Shown in pieces: positions 52,994 to 61,555 of a stretch of 64,000 nt of DNA (positions are counted from its first letter, which is position 1; every line of letters starts with the position of its first letter). Source of the stretch: Colwellia echini. GTDB taxonomy: Bacteria; Pseudomonadota; Gammaproteobacteria; Enterobacterales; Alteromonadaceae. The stretch covers positions 1 through 64,000 of the forward strand of contig NZ_PJAI02000001.1 of the NCBI RefSeq assembly GCF_002843355.2. The letters are read 5' to 3'. A program made the translations under genes and the position numbers. The notes beneath the pieces are model-generated. The model did not search any database. It was not told where the DNA came from and was given only the letters and a program-made list of their open reading frames with translations.

Positions 52994-55351
52994 ATGTTCA
53001 GCTCCCTTTCTATACAAACTCGGTTTTTAATTGCTCCAGTTATTGCAGTGTTATTGACCTTGCTCTTGTATATCAGCAGTAACAATATTATTCGTGAAAA
53101 TGCAGTTATATTTCAGAACATCAGTGAAACCAGCCTAGTTCAAATAAGTGAGATAAATGAAATAACGTTATTGATCACCGCCAGTCATAGTGAAATCATC
53201 AGCTTGTTGCTTGAATCAGAAAGACCTGATGAAGAAGATATTTACGTTGAAGGAAAAATTAGACTTAATCATTTATATCAAATTGAAGAACGTTTAAATG
53301 AAAGCATTAACGACAAAGATGAATTAACTATTGATGGAGTTAATATTTTTTCTCAGATCCAAGTGGCTTTTACTGCATATAGTAACCAAATTATTTCTGC
53401 TATTGAAATATCATCTGCCGACATAAAGCAAGCCCCTAATGAATTAGTATTAGCTAATGAAAAACTAAAAACGGTTAATGATTTATTTTTACTTCTCTCC
53501 AAATATTACGCCACACAGTTATCACAGCAATCTGATGTAATTGAAGATAACCTATATAAGAAAAATTATATTACAGAACTTACCATAAGCTTGTTGCTCT
53601 TGATGTTACTGTCAGCATTTTACTTTGCTAAAAATACCTCGGTGCGACTTAATCAAGTCTATAACGCATTAACAAAACTATCGGTTGGTGATACCGATAT
53701 AAAAATTTATAAAAATAAAGACGCTTATATTCAAAATATTTGGAAAGCCGTCGCAGAGTTTAAAGAGTCGATTGAAAAAAGTGAAATTTATAAAAATGAT
53801 CTATTAATGCAAAAATACGCTTTTGATCAACATGCCATTATTGCTACCACTGATTTAAAAGGTACCATCACTTCTGCTAATGCTAAATTTTGTGAGATTA
53901 GTGGATATAGTCTTGATGAGTTAATTGGTAGTAACCATCGAATGCTCAATTCTGGACATCATAAAAAAGCTTTTTGGAAAAACATGTATCAACGTGTTTC
54001 GAAAGGTAAAGTTTGGTCAAATGAAGTATTAAATAAAGCTAAAAATGGTCGGCTATATTGGGTAGCTACTACCATCATTCCAATAAAATCTGTAACAGGA
54101 AAAATAACAGGTTATATGGCTATTCGCACCGATATCTCGATGCAGAAATACCAACATAAAAAGCTAGTAGATGCTAATTTAGTGGCAGAATCTGCTGTTC
54201 TAGCAAAGTCTCAATTTTTAGCTGCGATGAGCCATGAAATTCGCACGCCAATGAATGGAGTTATTGGTATGTTGAGTTTAATGTTAGATGATAAGTTAAC
54301 ACACGAGCAAGCACAGCGTGTTGATGTTGCTTTGAGTAGCTCAAAATCATTATTACATTTAATTAATGACATTCTAGACTTTTCAAAAATTGAAGCGGGT
54401 AAGCTTGAAATTGAATCAATTGATTTTGACCTTAAAACAATGATGGAAGAGTTAGTGCAGTTCATGCATTTTCAACTAAAAGACAAACAGATAAAATTAC
54501 TTATTGATTGTAGTGACATGCCCGAATCTATGGTGGTGGGCGACCCAAGTAGAATACGACAAATTTTAACTAATATTATCGGAAACGCCATAAAATTTAC
54601 TCATGAAGGCAGGATAAAGGTATGCGGTAAACTTATATCATTAAACAAAAAGAAATGGCAATTTCAATGTGAAATTACCGATACGGGGATTGGTATTCCT
54701 GAGGATAAAGTTGTTAATTTATTTGATGCATTTAGTCAGGTTGATATTTCTAATACAAGAAAATATGGAGGCTCAGGCTTAGGTTTAGCTATCTCTAGTC
54801 AACTTGCCAAGTTAATGAATGGTGATATTAGTGTAAGCAGTTTTGAAGGTAAAGGCAGTTGTTTTACTTGTACCATTGAGGTTGAAAAAAGTTTTAAATC
54901 ATTAGTAATTGCATCGAATAATATCGATAAAGATGCTTCATCTGAGATGGAAATACCGCAATGGCCTAGTAATATACGCTTATTATTAGTCGAGGATAAT
55001 CGAGTCAATCAATTAGTTGCTCAAGGTTTATTAAAACGGTTTGGTTTAACTGCTGAAGTTGCTGTTAATGGCGTAGAGGCGCTCGCTTTATTAAAAAATT
55101 GTGAGCAACCGTTTAGCGCTATATTGATGGATTGCCAAATGCCTGAAATGGATGGTTATGAAGCAACCCGACGTATTCGTGAAAATAAATATAATGAGTT
55201 TGATAAAGCAGTTCCTATCATTGCCATGACCGCTAATGCAATGAAGGGGGATCGTGAAAAATGCATAATTTCGGGAATGAGTGATTATTTAACTAAACCT
55301 ATTAATCCTGAACTTTTATTGGAAAAATTAAAGCACTGGATAATTAAGTAA
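52994..55351 (+). CDS. Hybrid sensor histidine kinase (PAS, HisKA, HATPase, receiver)
   Basis: A 785-residue inner membrane kinase. Membrane helices lie about 9-26 and 198-216, enclosing a helical periplasmic sensor of about 170 residues. A HAMP-like stretch follows (LNQVYNALTKLSVGDTDIKI), a PAS domain (about 277-385; FDQHAIIATTDLKGTITSANAKF split), the H box MSHEIRTPMNGVIGM with H414, N box, G1 DTGIGIPED, G2 GGSGLGLAIS and a C-terminal receiver (LLLVEDNRVN; phospho-aspartate in MDCQMPEMDG; KPINPE). It starts 177 bases after the hemerythrin protein gene, so a two-protein signalling unit is likely. Its stop codon TAA begins a copy of the TAACCTGA repeat end. Confidence 0.95.
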   Translation: MFSSLSIQTRFLIAPVIAVLLTLLLYISSNNIIRENAVIFQNISETSLVQISEINEITLLITASHSEIISLLLESERPDEEDIYVEGKIRLNHLYQIEERLNESINDKDELTIDGVNIFSQIQVAFTAYSNQIISAIEISSADIKQAPNELVLANEKLKTVNDLFLLLSKYYATQLSQQSDVIEDNLYKKNYITELTISLLLLMLLSAFYFAKNTSVRLNQVYNALTKLSVGDTDIKIYKNKDAYIQNIWKAVAEFKESIEKSEIYKNDLLMQKYAFDQHAIIATTDLKGTITSANAKFCEISGYSLDELIGSNHRMLNSGHHKKAFWKNMYQRVSKGKVWSNEVLNKAKNGRLYWVATTIIPIKSVTGKITGYMAIRTDISMQKYQHKKLVDANLVAESAVLAKSQFLAAMSHEIRTPMNGVIGMLSLMLDDKLTHEQAQRVDVALSSSKSLLHLINDILDFSKIEAGKLEIESIDFDLKTMMEELVQFMHFQLKDKQIKLLIDCSDMPESMVVGDPSRIRQILTNIIGNAIKFTHEGRIKVCGKLISLNKKKWQFQCEITDTGIGIPEDKVVNLFDAFSQVDISNTRKYGGSGLGLAISSQLAKLMNGDISVSSFEGKGSCFTCTIEVEKSFKSLVIASNNIDKDASSEMEIPQWPSNIRLLLVEDNRVNQLVAQGLLKRFGLTAEVAVNGVEALALLKNCEQPFSAILMDCQMPEMDGYEATRRIRENKYNEFDKAVPIIAMTANAMKGDREKCIISGMSDYLTKPINPELLLEKLKHWIIK

Positions 55352-55370
55352 CCTGATGAGTTCGGGATAA
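55349..55370. repeat. Solo end of the 196-bp repeat family, overlapping a stop codon
   Basis: TAACCTGA-TGA-GTTCGGGATAA equals the element end with a three-base insertion (or duplicated TGA). The first TAA is the stop codon of the hybrid kinase gene. No second end or interior follows. Confidence 0.7.
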
Positions 55371-55418
55371 TAGTGCTTTAATCTAATGAAATTTATATTT
55401 AAAAAATAAGGCTTGAAT

Positions 55419-56264
55419 TTAACTTTCTACAGCCCCTTCCGGTAGCATTAATATCGAGCCAATAAAAAAACCTAAAGCACCTAGCATAGTAAATACTACG
55501 GAAATTTCTTCGGCATTAAAGCTTGGTTGCTGCTGCGGTACAAAAGCAAACAGTGCTGAAATTAAAAAAGCGACACACCCCATTAAATTTACAAGGGTGA
55601 TCCACCAAGATAAACTTTTAGGTTTCCAGCCCCAATAACTATGACAAGTTTCTGCATAAGCTAAATAACCAGACAGTAAAAACAACACAGAACCTAAAAT
55701 ATTTGGTATCCAAATATAAAAGTCTTGTTGCCACCAAGTTAAGTTAGCCATCATGCCGTCAAAGGTATTGATGTTAAAAAGTAAAGTACCTGCAAACTGT
55801 AGTATACAACTTAACCAACCAATATTATTAGGTTGCCAGCCAACTAAAATCGGTTTGTGATCATCTGTTTTTATCGCATTTGCTGTTTGATATAACTGCA
55901 AATATGCCGCTGTTGTAAAGGGAATGGAGCCGGCAAAAAACATTGCATTGATAATATCGCTACTAATGTTTTTGCTTGCTACCAACCATAATAAGCTAGC
56001 GGTAAAAAATAACAGTGAGCCTAACGCGAATACTACGCCTATCCACCAATTTAATTGGTTTGGCATCCATAACCAGTTAAGGCTTTTTGATGGATTTATC
56101 AATAAGCCTTTGCGATGGTGTCGGGAGCGCCAAACTTGCTCAAGACCATTTTCAAGGCGCACTATGCGCCTTGTTATAAATGGCCATGGCCCGATCACTG
56201 TAGGCTCAGACTGTTTAAGTGTTGGCGGTTTTAGCCCAGACGGTTTGATTGAAACATCGGACAT
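55419..56264 (-). CDS. Tryptophan-rich membrane protein encoded beside gadB
   Basis: A 281-residue inner membrane protein. A polar N-terminal 60 residues precede six hydrophobic segments (about 70-95, 105-124, 146-165, 183-204, 221-243, 254-274). Several share a pattern of tryptophan, then a glycine-serine or glycine-threonine and LF/LL (LNWWIGVVFALGSLLFF, IGWLSCILQFAGTLLF, FYIWIPNILGSVLFLL, LSWWITLVNLMGCVAFL), indicating internal repeats of a YrhK-like two-helix unit. Eight bases separate it from the gadB stop, so it is coexpressed with glutamate decarboxylase. It does not resemble the GadC glutamate/GABA antiporter. Function unknown. Confidence 0.78.
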   Translation of the reverse strand: MSDVSIKPSGLKPPTLKQSEPTVIGPWPFITRRIVRLENGLEQVWRSRHHRKGLLINPSKSLNWLWMPNQLNWWIGVVFALGSLLFFTASLLWLVASKNISSDIINAMFFAGSIPFTTAAYLQLYQTANAIKTDDHKPILVGWQPNNIGWLSCILQFAGTLLFNINTFDGMMANLTWWQQDFYIWIPNILGSVLFLLSGYLAYAETCHSYWGWKPKSLSWWITLVNLMGCVAFLISALFAFVPQQQPSFNAEEISVVFTMLGALGFFIGSILMLPEGAVES

Positions 56265-56272
56265 CGAAACTC

Positions 56273-57670
56273 CTAATGATGGAAACCTGACGCTTCTTCA
56301 CTTTTTAATGGACTTGAGACTGGATGATTTTCAAAATACTCAAGCGCTTTTTTCATATCTTCTAGCAATAAGCCAGCAAGATCACGGCTCACGCCATGGC
56401 GTACTAAAATACGTTGAATAGATAAATCTTCACAGTTCGACGGTAAACTATATGCAGGTACTTGCCAGCCTCGGGTACGTAAGCGATCTGCAAAGTCATA
56501 TAAACTAAAGCCAGGATCTACGCCCGGTTTCATTTTCCAACATAACGAAGGAATACCAGCGTCTATCTCACCACCATAAATTATTTCAAATGGTCCCATT
56601 TTAGCAACTTCATCAGCGAGGTATTGAGCTGTTTTATAACAAGCAGAATGCACTTTTCGGTAACCTTCAGCACCTAAACGGATAAAGTTATAATATTGAC
56701 ATACTACTTGACCACCAGGGCGTGAAAAGTTTAAAGCGATATCACGCATGTCTCCACCTAAGTAATTAACATGGAAAACTAATTCTTCAGGAAGATCTTT
56801 CTCTTCGCGCCAAATAGCCCAACCAACACCCAGTGGTGAAAGTCCAAATTTATGACCAGAGGCATTAATTGATTTTACGCGAGGTAAGCGGAAATCCCAT
56901 TCGACTTCAGGTGCACAGAATGGGGCAAGAAACCCACCGCTAGCAGCGTCAACATGAAGAGGAATATCTTCACCAGTTTGCTGTTGATGTAAATCTAAAG
57001 CATCTGACACGGCTTTAACAGGTTCAAATTGACCAGTAAAAGTAACGCCTAATGTAGTCACCACGCCGATAGTGTTTTCATCACAGCGTTTAATAACTTC
57101 TTCTGCGTTCATGATGTAGCGATCATCAGCCATAGGAATTTCACGAAGTTCAATATCCCAATAGCGGGCAAATTTATGCCAACAAACTTGTACAGGACCA
57201 GTGATTATATTTGGTCGTTCAATTGATTTACCTGCAGCTTTACGTTTAGCTTCCCAGCGACGTTTCATAGCCATACCACCTAGCATAGCAGCTTCACTCG
57301 AACCTGTAGTTGATGTACCGATAGCTTCACCGCCAGCTGGCGCATTCCATAAATCAGACAACATACGGACACAGCGTGCTTCAATTTCTGCCGTTTGTGG
57401 ATACTCATCTTTATCAACAATATTTTTGTCGATACAAATATCCATTAATTCATGTATCTCAGGTTCGGCCCAAGTTTGACAGAATGTTGCTAAGTTTTGA
57501 CGTGAATTACCGTCAAGCATTAACTCATCACGTACTGCTGAAATAACATTGCGAGGATCTTGTTCGTGTTGTGGAAATGCCTGTTTAGGTAAGCCTTGGT
57601 CTAAATCTTCTGAAGCGTAAATGTCATCATCGATTAGTTGTTTGATTTTATTGTCGTTTGTAGTGCTCAC
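56273..57670 (-). CDS. gadB: Glutamate decarboxylase
   Basis: PLP enzyme converting glutamate to GABA and CO2 while consuming a proton. The 465-residue protein shows the GadB pattern: [22 protein letters not shown] (about 118-139, split), [13 protein letters not shown] (about 239-251, PLP aspartate), [18 protein letters not shown] with the PLP lysine near residue 271, and [15 protein letters not shown]. It ends SGFHH; in E. coli GadB a histidine near the C-terminus gates the active site with pH, so terminal histidines here may do likewise (inference). First gene of a pair with a membrane protein. No gadC antiporter is present nearby. Start ATG is at 57670. Confidence 0.95.
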   Translation of the reverse strand: MSTTNDNKIKQLIDDDIYASEDLDQGLPKQAFPQHEQDPRNVISAVRDELMLDGNSRQNLATFCQTWAEPEIHELMDICIDKNIVDKDEYPQTAEIEARCVRMLSDLWNAPAGGEAIGTSTTGSSEAAMLGGMAMKRRWEAKRKAAGKSIERPNIITGPVQVCWHKFARYWDIELREIPMADDRYIMNAEEVIKRCDENTIGVVTTLGVTFTGQFEPVKAVSDALDLHQQQTGEDIPLHVDAASGGFLAPFCAPEVEWDFRLPRVKSINASGHKFGLSPLGVGWAIWREEKDLPEELVFHVNYLGGDMRDIALNFSRPGGQVVCQYYNFIRLGAEGYRKVHSACYKTAQYLADEVAKMGPFEIIYGGEIDAGIPSLCWKMKPGVDPGFSLYDFADRLRTRGWQVPAYSLPSNCEDLSIQRILVRHGVSRDLAGLLLEDMKKALEYFENHPVSSPLKSEEASGFHH

Positions 57671-57902
57671 GTTGTTTTATTTCCTTATTAATTTACATGT
57701 TTCAAATATATTCGATACTTCTATTACAGAAAGAATATAAACGTAAAAAATCACAGAGATAATTACCTCTTAGTAATGACTTTACCATTGATATTAGCGA
57801 GTGTAAAAGCGGGTAATAATAAAATATTATTAGGAAATATAAGGAGGTTTAAAGAATGTAAATATTTGGGTAAGTATCGGTAATATAAAGCCCAGCGTCT
57901 TA

Positions 57903-58970
57903 TCAAGTGATATTTTCAAACTTTGGAAATATTTGATTTCTTCCAGAATCTTTTGCCTGATATAAAAACTTATCGGCACGGTTGATTACTTCATCAATAC
58001 TTTGCTCGGCAGTAAATTGTGATATTCCCATACTTACTGTTACCTTGATACTTTTATCTTCGTAACTTATTACATAATGTTTTAATTGATTTTGGATTTT
58101 TTCTGCGATTATATTGGCATTTACAGCAAGAGTTTGTGGCAAAATAAATAAAAACTCTTCACCGCCCCAACGAGCAACGCAGTCTTGCTCTCTTATAGAG
58201 TCAGTGAATAATTTGGCAAGCTCTCGCAAAACAGCATCACCAGCATTGTGCCCATATCGATCGTTCACTTTTTTAAAATGATCAATGTCACATATAATGA
58301 TAGATAAGGATTCATTGCTACGAGCAATTCTTGCTTGCTCTCGTTTTAATATGCGAAGCGCATCACGACGATTAGACAGTTGTGTTAATGGGTCAAAGTG
58401 AGCTAGTTGTTGATATTTCTTACTTAATTCCAAAATATGCTTAAAGGATTGTCCTCTTGAATATTCATATAACGAAGATAAAAATGTGACCGTTAAAAAA
58501 GAATACAATAAACGTAATTTAAATTCAGTGCTATATTGAGCATGAACAATAAGTTCGTCTGGTATAAACATTATGCAACTAATTACTGTAATAAATACGG
58601 CAATATCAATTAAGCCTCGCTTCAAACCATGAATAAATACAGACACAGGAGCAACAATATATATCCATAAAGGCCCTGTATTGCCAACACCACCTGAGAA
58701 GACAAGATAAAACATTAATAAATAAAGCGAGTAAAGAATAATCGCAGAGCTTAATGCTACGTTATTGAATTTTTTGTGAGCATAATAACCGATGAAATAG
58801 GTCAAAGAAGCGAAAAATAATCCTGAGCCTAAAATCAAATTTTGATTGAATAGCGCAACAATTCCCATGATCGCAGTGATTGTCATGCCGACCAACGCAA
58901 ATACAGAAACAACATGCGGTTGTTTGAGTTGTATATTTTCGTTGCTATCTATTGGTGAAGGCTCAGTCAA
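57903..58970 (-). CDS. Membrane-bound diguanylate cyclase (GGDEF)
   Basis: The 355-residue protein makes cyclic di-GMP. Five to six membrane helices (about 20-40, 47-65, 72-95, 102-117, 122-142, 150-165) form an uncharacterised sensor, then a GGDEF domain (about 190-350): FDPLTQLSNRRDAL, ICDIDHFKKVNDRYGHNAGD, the active loop WGGEEFLF, and an I-site RxxD (REQD) five residues before GGEEF, allowing product inhibition. The domain looks catalytically intact. No phosphodiesterase domain is present. The ligand is unknown and the gene stands alone. Confidence 0.93.
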   Translation of the reverse strand: MTEPSPIDSNENIQLKQPHVVSVFALVGMTITAIMGIVALFNQNLILGSGLFFASLTYFIGYYAHKKFNNVALSSAIILYSLYLLMFYLVFSGGVGNTGPLWIYIVAPVSVFIHGLKRGLIDIAVFITVISCIMFIPDELIVHAQYSTEFKLRLLYSFLTVTFLSSLYEYSRGQSFKHILELSKKYQQLAHFDPLTQLSNRRDALRILKREQARIARSNESLSIIICDIDHFKKVNDRYGHNAGDAVLRELAKLFTDSIREQDCVARWGGEEFLFILPQTLAVNANIIAEKIQNQLKHYVISYEDKSIKVTVSMGISQFTAEQSIDEVINRADKFLYQAKDSGRNQIFPKFENIT

Positions 58971-59189
58971 AAATATAATCCATTAGTCTGTTGTAATTAG
59001 TTAATAACTTAACATATAAGTTTTCAGCCGTACTAATTTCGTACTAATTTCGTACGATTTTATCGTTTGTTTGTTAATTTAAATATATGCTTTTGTAGTC
59101 AAGTTGCAGTCAACGTCAGTGGTAAATTTTAAGCACAATAAATTATTTATTTTCTCTAACTAAAGTTTAGTTTATATTAATTTTTTGTG

Positions 59190-59891
59190 TTATTTTTCAG
59201 CGTTTAATATTTCTTCAAACTTCAGATTAGTTAACTTCATAATACTTCTCACAACATAAAACATAATGGCCATTAACATTACCATGGAGGGGATGGCGAT
59301 TACTGGGTAACTATATAAAGTCATCTCACCTAGTTGTTCGTTAAATTCAGTAGTACCTGCAGGACTGGTAACTACCCATTTAGCTAACAAGTAATTCATA
59401 GTGGCAGAAAAAACAAAGGTCATTGAAAGTAGGTGATTAGCACGTTGAATAATCGCTTTAAATATCTCGGTTTTGTTATTGTCTGCTAGTGTTTGATAAA
59501 TTAAGTCTAAATTAAAAAGCATAGGGTTTAACAATAACTTGGCAATTAATGGCTTGCCCCAAAAACCGGAAATTAATACTACCAAACCTATTACTGAGGG
59601 AATAGCTGCTTCTTTAATAGCTAACCATTGCACGTCTAATTCAAATAAACCAATACCGCCAGTTAATAGAGTACTTAAAAAACCAAGTAGCGAAATAAAG
59701 TTCATTGACTTGTTTTGTACAAAGTCATAAACGCCGTAACAAAGCGGAAATAATAACGCTAAAATTAGTGCATTAACTGAGCCTAAATATTCATCGCCAG
59801 ATAACTTCATTAAAATAATCGATGGCACGGCAATATTAAAAATTATTTCAAGCAGGGTATTAGGGCGTTTAGTTTTTGTTTGAGTGGTCAT
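59190..59891 (-). CDS. VC0807-type membrane protein
   Basis: The 233-residue inner membrane protein has six or so hydrophobic segments and matches the VC0807 family of uncharacterised proteins: EIIFNIAVPSIILMKLSG at the N-terminus, a central GFWGKPLIAKLLLNPMLFN (about 107-125), RANHLLSMTFVFSATMNYLLAKW and a C-terminal membrane helix. No function is known. It is preceded by weakly recognisable GTTTGTATTA sequence and lies alone; the CBS-domain gene upstream on the same strand ends 125 bases before it. Confidence 0.82.
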   Translation of the reverse strand: MTTQTKTKRPNTLLEIIFNIAVPSIILMKLSGDEYLGSVNALILALLFPLCYGVYDFVQNKSMNFISLLGFLSTLLTGGIGLFELDVQWLAIKEAAIPSVIGLVVLISGFWGKPLIAKLLLNPMLFNLDLIYQTLADNNKTEIFKAIIQRANHLLSMTFVFSATMNYLLAKWVVTSPAGTTEFNEQLGEMTLYSYPVIAIPSMVMLMAIMFYVVRSIMKLTNLKFEEILNAEK

Positions 59892-60016
59892 GGTTTTAAT
59901 CTTGAATTCAGAAATAGGAAAACTAACAAAAGTTAGTCAATGTGGTCATTTATCGAGTTTATATAATCAACAACATAATACCATACTCGGATGCGAAGGT
60001 AAGTTAAGGGTAAATA

Positions 60017-60442
60017 TTAAGTTTTATGCGGTTGAACTTTACTATATAACCAATTAATAATATCTCGCCAAGTGATAATACCCACAGGTTTATTGTCGCT
60101 GTTTACTACAGGTAAACAACTCACCCCAGTGTCGTGAAAAACTCTGATCGCGTCATTAAACGAAGTAAACTGCTTAATTGAAACTAGTTTTTTAGACATT
60201 ATTTGGTGTACCCGCTTATTTAGCATGGCTAAATCTTTATCGTTAGCAGTGGGTAATTCTAAATTAGAGTTTGTGGCTTTTAAATAATCTCGTTCTGATA
60301 TAACGCCGACTAGGTTATTTTTATCATCAGTTACTAGTAAGTGGTGAAACTCATGCTTTATAAATAGCTCTCTCACTTCTGTTAAGCGTTGGTCTAAGTC
60401 GATACAAGTGATATTGGTACTCATTATGTCGTCAATCTTCAT
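60017..60442 (-). CDS. Tandem CBS-domain protein
   Basis: A 141-residue soluble protein made of two CBS motifs: the first about 1-60 (IDDIMSTNITCIDLDQRLTEV, LVTDDKNNLVGVISERDYLKA) and the second about 77-137 (IMSKKLVSIKQFTSFNDAI, CLPVVNSDNKPVGIITWRDIINWL). The DNKPVGIITWRD pattern fits nucleotide binding, so it may sense adenine nucleotides. No fused effector domain is present. GAGGTATTAACA precedes the ATG. Confidence 0.92.
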   Translation of the reverse strand: MKIDDIMSTNITCIDLDQRLTEVRELFIKHEFHHLLVTDDKNNLVGVISERDYLKATNSNLELPTANDKDLAMLNKRVHQIMSKKLVSIKQFTSFNDAIRVFHDTGVSCLPVVNSDNKPVGIITWRDIINWLYSKVQPHKT

Positions 60443-60712
60443 TGTTAATACCTCTTACTTCGTTGTATTTTTAGATATAAATTAATTGCAAATTAAAGCC
60501 AAGACAAGAGCAAAATATGACTATAGAGCATGTTAACTATGTATCATAACTAAGTAGCTTAATTTAACGGTATATTGAATCACCAGAATAAAACGACAAT
60601 AAACGGTTAAAAAAATCATGTCAACAGAGAAAAACAGTAAGCAAAAGCTAACCTAACATCTTAAATTTAGTTATTATGCTGATACATTCTACCAATAGAT
60701 AAGTGAATAATT

Positions 60713-61225
60713 ATGAACAAAAATATCATTACGGTTTTACTGGGCTTATTACTAAGCACTTCAACACTGGTTAATGCTGGCGACAATAAAATTGGAGCAA
60801 GTTTAAATCAGAAACAAGAGTTAGCGTTAGTCGAAATTCCAGCCAGTGCGATGGCTACTATTTTGGAAAATCACCCCGACTTTATCGCTCAAGAAGCTGA
60901 AATGGAGTTGAAGCACGGTAAAACCTATCTTGATATTGAAGGTATAGGACAAACGGGTAAAGAAATTGAATTTGATATGCTCTTAAAAGATGGCACATGG
61001 CAGATTGTAGAAATACAACGTGATTTAGTAATATTACAATGCCCAGAAATGGTACTTAACGTGTTACCTGATATTTCACCACAACGTATTATTGAAAGTG
61101 ATCAAACTAACGGTATTGTTATTTATGAATTTTATACCGTTGATGAAAATAATAAAGAAGGTAAATATGAAGTGAAAGTTGAAAACAACCAAGCGGTATT
61201 ACTAACAAAAGAGTGGACTCATTAA
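60713..61225 (+). CDS. Secreted PepSY-like protein of unknown function
   Basis: A 170-residue protein with a signal peptide (NKNIITVLLGLLLSTSTLVNA, cut after VNAG) and two repeated-looking halves with the strand pattern TYLDIEGIGQTGKEIEFDMLLKDG and VIYEFYTVDENNKEGKYEVKVENNQ (both split), the alpha/beta form of PepSY-like domains. No catalytic motif is visible. The TTTAGACTTT-like promoter region is unremarkable; GTGAATAATT precedes the ATG with no strong site. A putative hairpin terminator follows at 61272. Confidence 0.72.
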   Translation: MNKNIITVLLGLLLSTSTLVNAGDNKIGASLNQKQELALVEIPASAMATILENHPDFIAQEAEMELKHGKTYLDIEGIGQTGKEIEFDMLLKDGTWQIVEIQRDLVILQCPEMVLNVLPDISPQRIIESDQTNGIVIYEFYTVDENNKEGKYEVKVENNQAVLLTKEWTH

Positions 61226-61555
61226 GTTTAAATAATCGTATTTTAGGGCAATTCCGATAAAAAATGATCATAAAACAGTCATATTTATACAACATAATAT
61301 TATGAGTAATATGCTGTTTTTTGTTGTGGCGTAATATACAACCTGAAAACTAAATTTATTATTTAATTTTCAGGTACTTATAAAACTCATTATTCTAACA
61401 TTATTCTAAATAGTATTATTGATCTAATCTATATTGAACATATTAGACTAATGATCATATTTCTAACGTTTATTGCAGCAATTTACCTGAAAATTAACTA
61501 CAATACGCGCAAGAAGAATGAGCAACACTTACTCCCTTAATTTGTGAATGGAAAT
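61226..61555. other. 330-bp leader before pyk
   Basis: It holds the hairpin at 61272-61322. A second inverted pair, ACCTGAAAA (61341-61349) and TTTTCAGGT (61367-61375), flanks an AT core, and ACCTGAAAAT recurs directly at about 61487-61496; these may be regulator-binding sites for pyk. No HexR- or Cra-type consensus was seen. Confidence 0.45.
61272..61322 (+). terminator. Putative terminator after the secreted PepSY-like gene
   Basis: AAAACAGTCATATT (61272-61285) pairs with AATATGCTGTTTT (61308-61320, one bulge), with the perfect palindrome CATAATATTATG in the loop region and a T-run at the end. It lies about 46 bases past the gene. Confidence 0.6.

Noticed and set aside
55924-56421. 165-codon plus-strand ORF across the gadB/membrane-protein junction
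   Set aside because: It is antisense to two well-supported genes and has no ribosome binding site or recognisable domain.
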